Origin: Holophagales bacterium UBA2201
GTDB taxonomy: Bacteria; Acidobacteriota; Thermoanaerobaculia; UBA2201
Length of the DNA: 29,550 nucleotides
Direction: 5' to 3'
NCBI GenBank assembly: GCA_002327305.1
Contig: DCUZ01000032.1
Coordinates: 1 to 29,550 of the forward strand
The position numbers were made by a program, and so were the translations under genes. Below are positions 14,989-21,237 of this stretch, in pieces. The notes below the pieces were generated by a model. The model had not been told where the DNA came from, ran no database searches, and was given only the letters and a program-made list of their open reading frames with translations. Every line of letters starts with the position of its first letter. The first letter of the stretch is position 1.

Positions 14989-15294
14989 TTATCGGGGGGG
15001 GGCGCGATTCCGATGAAGAGGGACCGGGCACGCGCAAAGGCGCGCGGAGCGGACGATGGCCAGCGTTTCCAAAAGGTAGAGGAAGAAGGCCAGCAAAACC
15101 ACCGCCACGATGACGGCGACCAGGATGCAGAAGGGACAAAAGGGCGGGGGCTCGACGACGCTGCAGATGTGCGCGCCGTCCAGGTGCCCCGGACAGGGCT
15201 CCACCGAGGGATGCTCCAGGAAATGCAACGCCAGCCCCAACAGGGCGAAGATCAACAACAGGGAAAGCGGGGCGCGCCGCATGGATGCAGTCAT
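14989..15294 (-). CDS. Small two-segment membrane protein with Cys/His loop
   Basis: A 101-residue protein with two hydrophobic segments at about 9-24 and 57-77. Between them lies a loop with C34, H37, H42, C44, C53 and C56, dense enough to bind zinc or another metal. A short basic tail with two more cysteines follows. The first segment could also act as an uncleaved signal. No clear ribosome site precedes the ATG; an alternative ATG four codons later is possible. I do not recognise a family. Position just upstream of the barrel, binding protein and permease suggests an accessory role in metal uptake. Confidence 0.65.
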   Translation of the reverse strand: MTASMRRAPLSLLLIFALLGLALHFLEHPSVEPCPGHLDGAHICSVVEPPPFCPFCILVAVIVAVVLLAFFLYLLETLAIVRSARLCACPVPLHRNRAPPR

Positions 15295-15333
15295 GGGAGG
15301 TCTAATACGGAGGAGGCCTTCAAAGGTTTCCGG

Positions 15334-15789
15334 TCACTTGTAGACAATGTCCCAATCGTACGGGATGGAAGGGTCGTCCCACGCGGCCCGGTACTCGTCC
15401 GGTTCCTTGTGGTTGTAGAGTTCGGTCGGGAAATTCAGGAGGAGGCTGGGCTGGGTCCCCACGGTCTTGTAGCCGTGGTAGACGCCCACGGGGATCTTCA
15501 GCAGGCCGGGGTTGTCCTCGCCCATGCAGAAATCATTGACCAGCCCGTGCGTGGGGCTCCCCTCCCGGGCGTCGTAGCAGGCGGCCTTGACCATGCCGGA
15601 AACGCAGCAGAAGAGGTCGTCCTGCAGTTTGTGGTAGTGCCAGGCCCGGACGACCCCCGGGTAGTTTTTGGAAACATAGACCATGGCGAACTTGCGGTAG
15701 AGCTCGAAGTCGGTCCGCAGGACCTCCATCAGGAACCCGCGCTCGTCGCAGTTCTTCTTCAACGGCTTGAACTCGACCCCTTGAATCAT
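15334..15789 (-). CDS. dTDP-4-dehydrorhamnose 3,5-epimerase-like cupin
   Basis: The 151-residue single-domain cupin matches the RmlC family: DERGFLMEVLR near the N-terminus, catalytic base candidate H51 in VVRAWHYHK, K68 and D73 in the following strands, KIPVGVYHGY, and the closing YNHKEPDEYRAAWDDPSIPYDW block with Y125. RmlC epimerises dTDP-4-keto-6-deoxy-glucose at C3 and C5. The protein is shorter than classical RmlC (about 180 residues), and no rmlA, rmlB or rmlD lies in the window, so a related nucleotide-sugar substrate is possible. AAGGA precedes the ATG, which lies 3 bases after the upstream membrane-protein gene. Confidence 0.85.
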   Translation of the reverse strand: MIQGVEFKPLKKNCDERGFLMEVLRTDFELYRKFAMVYVSKNYPGVVRAWHYHKLQDDLFCCVSGMVKAACYDAREGSPTHGLVNDFCMGEDNPGLLKIPVGVYHGYKTVGTQPSLLLNFPTELYNHKEPDEYRAAWDDPSIPYDWDIVYK

Positions 15790-15792
15790 CGC

Positions 15793-16143
15793 TTATATCC
15801 TTTCCGCCAGTCGGCTCAGGAGAGGGACGACGAACCTCCGCCCCTGGAGGGCCTGCAAAACGCAGGAGACGTGAAGGGCGAGGACACCGGCCCAGAAGAG
15901 AAAGAAGAGCGTGGTGAGAAAGAAGAAACCGCGCCCGTGAAAAACGAGGAGCAGGGGCATGGCGAGGACCCCGAGGACCAGGATGATCGCCGTCTCGGCC
16001 AGGAAAAGGGCCAGGCCGTTGCGGGCGTGCCACTGCAGGTCGGCGTCCTGTCGGCGGGTGAAAAGGGGGATGAGGCACAACAGCCAGAAGTAGGCCAGGA
16101 TGAGCAGGACGGTGCGGTCGCCGAGGTCGGGGTTCGATGCCAT
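15793..16143 (-). CDS. DUF4870/Tic20-like small membrane protein
   Basis: The 116-residue protein has about three hydrophobic segments: residues 12-28, 44-66 and 72-96. The ILAYFWLLCLIPLFTRRQDADLQWHARNG arrangement, broken here into its parts YFWLLCLIPL and QWHARNGLALF, is the signature of DUF4870-like proteins, whose function is unknown. A candidate extended -10 promoter lies just upstream. The gene is followed after 3 bases by the RmlC-like gene, so the two are probably co-transcribed. Confidence 0.75.
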   Translation of the reverse strand: MASNPDLGDRTVLLILAYFWLLCLIPLFTRRQDADLQWHARNGLALFLAETAIILVLGVLAMPLLLVFHGRGFFFLTTLFFLFWAGVLALHVSCVLQALQGRRFVVPLLSRLAERI

Positions 16144-16158
16144 GCGGGCTCCAGCCTC

Positions 16159-16167
16159 ATTATAGCA
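16159..16167 (-). promoter_or_regulatory. Candidate extended -10 promoter
   Basis: Leftward TGC-TATAAT is a perfect extended -10 element in the 51-base gap before the DUF4870-like gene. No good -35 is seen 17 bases upstream. The predicted start near 16152 leaves a leader of about 9 bases. It could start a separate transcript for the genes to the left. Confidence 0.4.
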
Positions 16168-16194
16168 GAGGCGGAACGCGGAGGGGCGCCGGCG

Positions 16195-16959
16195 TCAGAT
16201 CGCTTCGGCCTCCCCCAGGTGGACCAGGATGTCGCCGTTGACCGTCTCCGCCTTCACCATCCCCGCCCCGTCGCCGAGGGTCCCCTCGATGGCCATGGGC
16301 CCGCCCCCCTTGACCTTGACCAGTTCCGGGACGAACCGGATCTTGCCGGAAACCGTTTCAAGATCGTACCTCAGTCCCGCCCCCGGTTCGAGGCGCAGGG
16401 TGATGGCGCCGTTGACCGTCTCGGCATTGACCCGCAGCGCGGAGGCCTTCACGCTGAGGTGGAGGGCCCCGTTGACCGATTCGACATCGGCTTTGCCTTC
16501 GAGGACTTCCACCTTGATGTTCCCGTTGACGGCATCGGCCTTCAGGTCCCCTCCGACGCCGGTGGCCAGGATGTCCCCGTTGACCGTGGAGAGGGAGACG
16601 CGCAGACCGGAAGGCACCTCGATGCGGTAATCGATCCTCCCCCCCACCTTGAGGGGGAAAATGCCCCAGAGGTAGGTGCGGACGTTCTTGGTCTCCACCT
16701 TGAGGCGGCCGTCCGGGCCGGTCACCGCGGTGAAGGAGAGATCCTCGAGCCGGGCGGCCGAATCGGCGCTCTTGGAGGCCCGGATGAGGATGTCGGAACG
16801 GTTGGTCCCCGCGACCTCGATGCGGCCGTTGACGTTGTCCACGACCAGTTCCCGCACCCCCCCGGCGTCAATGACCTTTTCGTCGACGGCGACGGCGGCC
16901 CCGAGGAAGGGGGCGATGGCGAGGAGCAGGATGGCGGTTGCTGCGATGGCTTTGTTCAT
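16195..16959 (-). CDS. DUF4097-family exported beta-repeat protein
   Basis: A 254-residue protein with a signal peptide (about 1-24, ending GAAVA). The body repeats a short beta unit seven times, each with a VNG or VSG turn followed by D/N/A-I: DNVNGRIEV, STVNGDILA, DAVNGNIKV, ESVNGALHL, ETVNGAITL, ETVSGKIRF and ETVNGDILV. This is the DUF4097 putative adhesin-like repeat, expected to form a beta helix or solenoid outside the cytoplasm. The ATG at 16959 has GGAGG 5 bases upstream; a longer upstream frame is rejected. Function unknown. It follows the RDD gene by 35 bases. Confidence 0.85.
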   Translation of the reverse strand: MNKAIAATAILLLAIAPFLGAAVAVDEKVIDAGGVRELVVDNVNGRIEVAGTNRSDILIRASKSADSAARLEDLSFTAVTGPDGRLKVETKNVRTYLWGIFPLKVGGRIDYRIEVPSGLRVSLSTVNGDILATGVGGDLKADAVNGNIKVEVLEGKADVESVNGALHLSVKASALRVNAETVNGAITLRLEPGAGLRYDLETVSGKIRFVPELVKVKGGGPMAIEGTLGDGAGMVKAETVNGDILVHLGEAEAI

Positions 16960-16994
16960 GGCGACCTCCGGCAGACCTAACGCAAAAATAGCGA

Positions 16995-17414
16995 TTAGGT
17001 TTCCTCCACCCGCGTCCGGGCGAACCGGTCCCCCATCCGGGCCTCGTGGGGACGACGCAGGAAGATCCATAATTCCAGCAGGTTAAGCCCGGGAACCAGG
17101 AGCGACAGGTTGCGGCGGAGCGACGCCGGAAGGGTGCAGGGACGGCCGTCGGCGCGGGCGACGCGCAGCCCCATGAGGTGCTTTCCCGGCGACCGCCCCC
17201 CGAACCCGTCACGGCCCATGAAATAGGCGAGCCCCAGCAGGACCACCAACCCCCAGATCGTGTTGATGGGCCCGATGCGCGTGGGAAGGATCCTGTGCAT
17301 GAGCAGGGAGGCGATCGAACCGACCAACAGCACCACCACGACGGTCATCAGACCGTCCAGCAGGAACGCCGCGATCCGGAGGCCTCCGATGTATTTCTTC
17401 ACGGCCCGGTGCAC
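16995..17414 (-). CDS. RDD-family membrane protein
   Basis: The 139-residue protein shows the RDD pattern: an early RIAAFLLDGL segment carrying Arg and Asp within the first membrane helix, a second helix around 50-65, then GRSPGKHLMGLRV, typical of the family. About three hydrophobic segments are visible. RDD proteins are of uncertain function; some act in ion exchange. The GTG start at 17414 is uncertain; another GTG lies four codons further in. A strong sigma-70 promoter (17478-17450) reads into this gene, which heads the leftward set. Confidence 0.82.
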   Translation of the reverse strand: MHRAVKKYIGGLRIAAFLLDGLMTVVVVLLVGSIASLLMHRILPTRIGPINTIWGLVVLLGLAYFMGRDGFGGRSPGKHLMGLRVARADGRPCTLPASLRRNLSLLVPGLNLLELWIFLRRPHEARMGDRFARTRVEET

Positions 17415-17449
17415 CTCGGGTTTCAGATTCCCCCCGCGGAGGGTCCCCT

Positions 17450-17478
17450 ATCATGCCCCATCGGCGGCTCCCTGTCAA
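17450..17478 (-). promoter_or_regulatory. Sigma-70-type promoter for the RDD gene
   Basis: Leftward TTGACA (17478-17473), exactly 17 bases, then CATGAT (17455-17450) gives a consensus -35 with correct spacing and a 4-of-6 match at -10. The start would be near 17443, leaving a leader of about 29 bases before the GTG. Confidence 0.65.
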
Positions 17479-17506
17479 CCCGGCGGCGATCCATGACCCT
17501 TCATTC

Positions 17507-17515
17507 TGTTATAAT
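17507..17515 (+). promoter_or_regulatory. Extended -10 promoter for the ribH-nusB-chemosensory run
   Basis: TGT-TATAAT is a perfect extended -10 in an AT-rich island of this GC-rich window. The -35 position (17487-17492) is poor. The predicted start near 17522 gives a leader of about 89 bases before ribH. It is back to back with the leftward RDD promoter. Confidence 0.55.
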
Positions 17516-17541
17516 AAATTGTTTGCAGGGGCGGCGCGCGA

Positions 17542-17570
17542 AGCGTCCCCCGAAGAGGGGGGAGATCGCT
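17542..17570 (+). promoter_or_regulatory. Hairpin in the ribH leader
   Basis: AGCG-TCCCCC at 17542-17551 can pair with GGGGGA (17558-17563) and CGCT (17567-17570) with a 3-base bulge, leaving a 6-base loop. No T-run follows, so it is not an intrinsic terminator. I see no match to the conserved FMN riboswitch boxes. Role unknown. Confidence 0.3.
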
Positions 17571-17610
17571 CCCTCCGGACCGTCCAAATTGACCATGAAA
17601 GGGGATGCGC

Positions 17611-18090
17611 ATGCCCAAATCGCTGGAAGGAAAGCTCAACGCCAAAGGGTATCGCTTCTGCATCGTGGCCTCACGGTTCAACCGCCTCTTCACCGAACAA
17701 TTGGCGGCGGGGGCCGTGGACTGCCTCATCCGGCATGGCGCCTCGGAAGCCGACATCCAGGTCGCCTGGGTTCCCGGCTCGTTCGAGATCCCCGCCACCG
17801 CCCGCAAGGCCGCCCAGAGCGGCCGCTATCACGCCGTCATCCCCGTGGGGGCCCTCATCCGGGGGGAGACCCCCCATTTCGATTACATCGCGGCGGAAGT
17901 CAGCAAGGGAATCGCGGTCCTCAGCCTGGAGACGGGGGTCCCCGTGGCCTTCGGCATCCTTACCTGCGACACGATGGACCAGGCGATGGAGCGGGCCTCC
18001 GCGAAGCAGGGCAACAAGGGGTGGGATGCCGCCCTTTCGGCGATCGAGGTCCTGAACCTCTGGAAGGAGATGGATGAAACGAAGGCGTAA
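17611..18090 (+). CDS. ribH: 6,7-dimethyl-8-ribityllumazine synthase
   Basis: The 159-residue protein is lumazine synthase, the penultimate enzyme of riboflavin synthesis, joining 5-amino-6-ribitylaminouracil and dihydroxybutanone phosphate. Diagnostic segments are ASRFNRLFTEQL, WVPGSFEIP, GALIRGETPHFDY with catalytic H89, and the closing GNKGWDAALSAIEV. Members assemble as pentamers or 60-mers. ATG 17611 is preferred to the one two codons earlier, because AGGGG lies 6 bases before it. It overlaps nusB by 17 bases. Other riboflavin genes are not present in the window. Confidence 0.96.
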   Translation: MPKSLEGKLNAKGYRFCIVASRFNRLFTEQLAAGAVDCLIRHGASEADIQVAWVPGSFEIPATARKAAQSGRYHAVIPVGALIRGETPHFDYIAAEVSKGIAVLSLETGVPVAFGILTCDTMDQAMERASAKQGNKGWDAALSAIEVLNLWKEMDETKA

Positions 18091-18499
18091 GGCCCGGGAG
18101 CTGGCGTTGAAACTGCTTTACCAGCATGACCTCTCCGGCGCCTTTCCGGAGGATATTCTGGAGGGGACGGAACTCTTCCGCGGCGTGACCGGGGCCTCGG
18201 CCGACTACGCCCGGGAGATCTTCCTCGGGGCGGCCCGGCGCCTGCCGGAGATCGACCGCCTCATCGGCGACCACAGCCGCCGATGGAAACTCAGCCGCAT
18301 CGCCGCCATCGACCGCAACCTCCTTCGCCTGGCCGTCTTCGAACTTCTGAGCCACACGGAGATCCCCGCGGCGGTCATCATCGACGAGGCGCTCGAGATC
18401 GCCCGCAAGTATTCCGACGACGAGGCCCCCAAGTTCGTCAACGGCATCCTCGACGCCATCCTCCATGCCGAAATGGCGGGAAGGACCGTGCGCACGTGA
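18074..18499 (+). CDS. nusB: Transcription antitermination factor NusB
   Basis: A 141-residue all-helical protein of normal NusB length, with the RRKARELALKLLYQHD start, the WKLSRIAAIDRNLLRLAVFEL core and the VIIDEALEIARKYSDDEAPKFVNGILD end. The last two are split here only for description and are highly conserved in NusB. It binds boxA RNA with NusE (S10) in rRNA antitermination. The pair ribH-nusB is a common bacterial arrangement. Its TGA overlaps the GTG of the next gene by 4 bases, so it is coupled to the downstream signalling genes. Confidence 0.95.
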   Translation: MKRRRKARELALKLLYQHDLSGAFPEDILEGTELFRGVTGASADYAREIFLGAARRLPEIDRLIGDHSRRWKLSRIAAIDRNLLRLAVFELLSHTEIPAAVIIDEALEIARKYSDDEAPKFVNGILDAILHAEMAGRTVRT

Positions 18500-19104
18500 A
18501 CGCCTCCGCCGCCCTCCTGATCGTCCTTCTCCTCTGTCCGGCCCTCCCGGCGACCGAACTCCTCTTCGAACGGCAGGTGGACTTCTGCCCGGTAGAGCCG
18601 GCGGACCGGTGGGGCTGGCGCACGGAGGTGCTGAGCGAGGCCCCCGGCCGCTGGCGCGTCATCATCCTGGCTTCCGATCCCACCCTCCCCGACCCCGCCG
18701 CGCTGGTCCCCCTGAGGGAAGCGGTCCTGGCGGTCCAGGCCCGCCTCATCTATGACGCCGCCCGCTGGACCGAAGACCCCGGGGAGGCCCTCCTCGCCGG
18801 ACGGGGCAACTGCGTCTCGTTCACAGTCGTTCTGGAACGGGACCTGGCGCTTATGGGGTTCCGGACGCGCCGGGTGCATGGCCTCCTGTTCCACCCCGAC
18901 GGCGGCGGCAACCCCCATTACCTGGCCGGCCTGGGATGCACCCCCCACCGGTGGATCGAGGTCTTCATGCCGGACCATGGCTGGGTCCCCCTGGACCCCG
19001 TGGCTTCGGGCGGCCGTCTCACGGCCCGGCATCTGGCCCTCCGGGGAAACGACACGGAGGGCTGGCTGAGCGGCGCCCGCATCGAGGTGCTCCGGTGGGA
19101 TTAG
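18496..19104 (+). CDS. Exported transglutaminase-like protein
   Basis: The 202-residue protein begins with a short hydrophobic signal (about residues 3-18, ending in ALPAT). The transglutaminase-like triad is C106 in GRGNCVSF, H151 in TPHRWIEVF and D167 in WVPLDP. Such proteins are cysteine proteases or amide-bond enzymes acting outside the cytoplasm. The GTG start overlaps the nusB stop as GTGA, with GGAAGGA upstream. An in-frame extension inside nusB is rejected. It is about the size of the core domain only. Placement before the chemosensory genes may be only transcriptional, or it may process an envelope protein sensed by them. Confidence 0.82.
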   Translation: MNASAALLIVLLLCPALPATELLFERQVDFCPVEPADRWGWRTEVLSEAPGRWRVIILASDPTLPDPAALVPLREAVLAVQARLIYDAARWTEDPGEALLAGRGNCVSFTVVLERDLALMGFRTRRVHGLLFHPDGGGNPHYLAGLGCTPHRWIEVFMPDHGWVPLDPVASGGRLTARHLALRGNDTEGWLSGARIEVLRWD

Positions 19105-20867
19105 TCGGCCGGCTCGAGGATCTCCCCCTCTCCGACATCATCCAGATCGTCCATCTGAGCCGGCGGACGGGCGCCCTGAACATCGAGACCGCCTCGGGAA
19201 CGTACGGCATCCTTTTCCAGAAGGGGATGATCGTTCTGGGACAGTCGTCCAGGCTCCCCGACCTGGCGACCTATCTTCGGATGGGCGGGGTTCTGCCGCC
19301 GGAACGGCTGGACCAAGCCCTCGGGATGCTCGCCTCCATGCCGGGCACCTCCCTGGGCGATCTCCTGCTGGAGATGCAGTTCGTCGCCCCGGCCGATCTC
19401 GGAGGGGCGGTCTTCAAGGGGATCATGGAGGTGCTCGATCCGCTCCTCCTGGACAACGAGGGGACCTTCTCCTTCGCCCTGAAAGAAGGGTTCCAGCCGC
19501 CCGAATTGGGCTACAACCCGGAGGACCTGTTCAAGGCCGGGGGGTTTCCCCCCTCCGCCATCGTCCGAAAGGGGCAGGAGATCTCGGTCCTGAAGGACAT
19601 CCAGGACAGCCTCGCCCGCGGCAAGGAGATGGTCCGGGGAGGCGATTTCCCCCATCCGGCCCAGTCCGCCCAACCCGCCTCCGCGCCCCCCGCCTCCGCC
19701 CCCCCCGCGGAACCGGGTGGGGAACCGGCTCCGCAGGCGCCCCAACCCATCCACCGCCTCATCCCCGTCGAGGTGGACATCGTCCCGTCGGCCCGCGCCA
19801 CCCAGGAGCGGGTGCTGTCGCGCTTCTCCATCCTCAGCAAAGAGGAGGACGAGGGGCTGGCGGGGCTCGACGTCCTGATCCTCGAGGGGGACCCCCTCCT
19901 GCGGGTGGCCATGAAGCGGATGTTCACCAAGCACGGCTTCCGCGTCACCCATTACAACGCCTCCCCGGCCTTCGACGGGAAGTGCCGCGAAATCCAGCGC
20001 GAAGCCGACTATTCCGTCCAGGTGGTGGGGGTTTCGTCCTCGTTCCCCTACGAGGAGGCGGAGCGCCTGGTGGAGGAGATCAAGGGGCGCGGCGGCAACA
20101 CCCTGACCATCGTCCTCCACCCCGAGTACCGGCTGGACCGCCAGCACGCCGCCACCCTCCGGGGGGCCGACCTCATCATCCTCAAGCCGGACCTCCTCCG
20201 CCTCTCCGCGGTGGAGGCCGAGCATTCCCTCCACCTCTTCGCCGAGCAGCTCTACCTGGCGGCGCAGAAGTATCTCAAGAACCGGCCGGAACTGGCCGAG
20301 GCGCGCAAGTTCCACGACATCGCGGCGCGCGACCGGCTGAACCGGTCCTTTTCCCTCCTCAAGCAGCTCATCGAGGAGCTGGCCGAGCCCGAGGACCTGG
20401 GACAGATCTGCCTGATGGTCCTGCGCGTGGCCGCCGAATATCTCGAGCGGGGGGTCCTCCTCCTCCATTCGGGGGAGGTCTTCCTGGGGTTGGGGGGGTT
20501 CGGCCTCACCGGCGACGACATCTCCATGAACCTGCGGGTGCGCTCCGTCAACCTCTCCGCCCACGGGGACAGCATCTTCGCCCAGGTGCTGGAGACCCGC
20601 AAGGCCCACCGGGGCAAACTGCGGCGCACGCCCGTCAACGAGACCTTCATCACCGCCCTGGGACGCGTCTACCCCAACGAGGTGATTCTCATCCCCGTCA
20701 TCTCCCAGCGGCGGGTCCTGGGGTTCCTCTACGGCGACAACGCGGAGTTCAAGCGACCCATCGGCAACACCGACGGTCTGGAGATCTTCCTGGCCCAGGC
20801 GGGTCCGGTGTTCGAGATGGCCCTGCAACACCACTACGATCATCAGAGGGTCGGACATGGAACGTAA
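19095..20867 (+). CDS. DUF4388 (PATAN) - pseudo-receiver - GAF-like signalling protein
   Basis: The 590-residue cytoplasmic protein starts with a DUF4388 domain (about 1-135: LEDLPLSDIIQIVHL, RTGALNIE). A Pro/Ala linker (about 189-219) follows, then a receiver-like domain (about 256-373: LDVLILEGDPLLRVAMKRMF ... LIILKPDLL). The phosphoacceptor region of the latter reads VQVVGVSSS without an Asp, so phosphorylation there is unlikely. The last third (about 410-590) looks like a GAF-type sensor with a helical lead-in. The GTG at 19095 has GAGG 7 bases upstream and overlaps the transglutaminase-like stop by 10 bases. DUF4388 proteins are frequent in myxobacterial and acidobacterial signalling; here it probably adapts input or output of the Che system. 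Confidence 0.82.
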   Translation: MGLVGRLEDLPLSDIIQIVHLSRRTGALNIETASGTYGILFQKGMIVLGQSSRLPDLATYLRMGGVLPPERLDQALGMLASMPGTSLGDLLLEMQFVAPADLGGAVFKGIMEVLDPLLLDNEGTFSFALKEGFQPPELGYNPEDLFKAGGFPPSAIVRKGQEISVLKDIQDSLARGKEMVRGGDFPHPAQSAQPASAPPASAPPAEPGGEPAPQAPQPIHRLIPVEVDIVPSARATQERVLSRFSILSKEEDEGLAGLDVLILEGDPLLRVAMKRMFTKHGFRVTHYNASPAFDGKCREIQREADYSVQVVGVSSSFPYEEAERLVEEIKGRGGNTLTIVLHPEYRLDRQHAATLRGADLIILKPDLLRLSAVEAEHSLHLFAEQLYLAAQKYLKNRPELAEARKFHDIAARDRLNRSFSLLKQLIEELAEPEDLGQICLMVLRVAAEYLERGVLLLHSGEVFLGLGGFGLTGDDISMNLRVRSVNLSAHGDSIFAQVLETRKAHRGKLRRTPVNETFITALGRVYPNEVILIPVISQRRVLGFLYGDNAEFKRPIGNTDGLEIFLAQAGPVFEMALQHHYDHQRVGHGT

Positions 20868-21237
20868 AACCATCCTCATCGTCGAAGATTCCGACGTGAT
20901 GCGCGCCTTCCTGGTCGCGTCGCTGGAGGGCCTGCCCTACGACGTGGTCGAGGCGCCCACGGGGTTCGAGGCCCTCAAGGTCCTCCCCCACCATCCCCTC
21001 GCCCTCGTCGTCACCGACATCAACATGCCCGACATCAACGGCCTCGAGCTGATCGCCTTCATCAAAAAACACCCCCAGTTCTCCTCCCTTCCGGTCCTGG
21101 TCATCTCCACCGAACGGAGCGAGGAGGACCGCAAGCGCGCCCTGGCGCTCGGCGCGACCGACTACCTGGTCAAGCCCTTCGACATGGAGCCCTTCCGCGC
21201 CAAGGTGCTGGCCTGCCTGGGGGGGGAGCCCGCGTGA
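20857..21237 (+). CDS. cheY: CheY-like single-domain response regulator
   Basis: A 126-residue receiver domain with acidic pocket E10/D11, phosphoacceptor D54 in VVTDINMPDING, S84/T85 at the switch position and K106 in YLVKPFD. All key residues are present, so it can accept phosphate from CheA. There is no output domain, so it acts by protein contact. GAGGG lies before the ATG. It overlaps the preceding gene by 11 bases and the cheA start by 4 (GTGA). Confidence 0.95.
   Translation: MERKTILIVEDSDVMRAFLVASLEGLPYDVVEAPTGFEALKVLPHHPLALVVTDINMPDINGLELIAFIKKHPQFSSLPVLVISTERSEEDRKRALALGATDYLVKPFDMEPFRAKVLACLGGEPA

Noticed and set aside
17522..17610. FMN riboswitch before ribH
   Set aside because: The conserved FMN riboswitch core boxes are absent; only a simple GC hairpin is seen.
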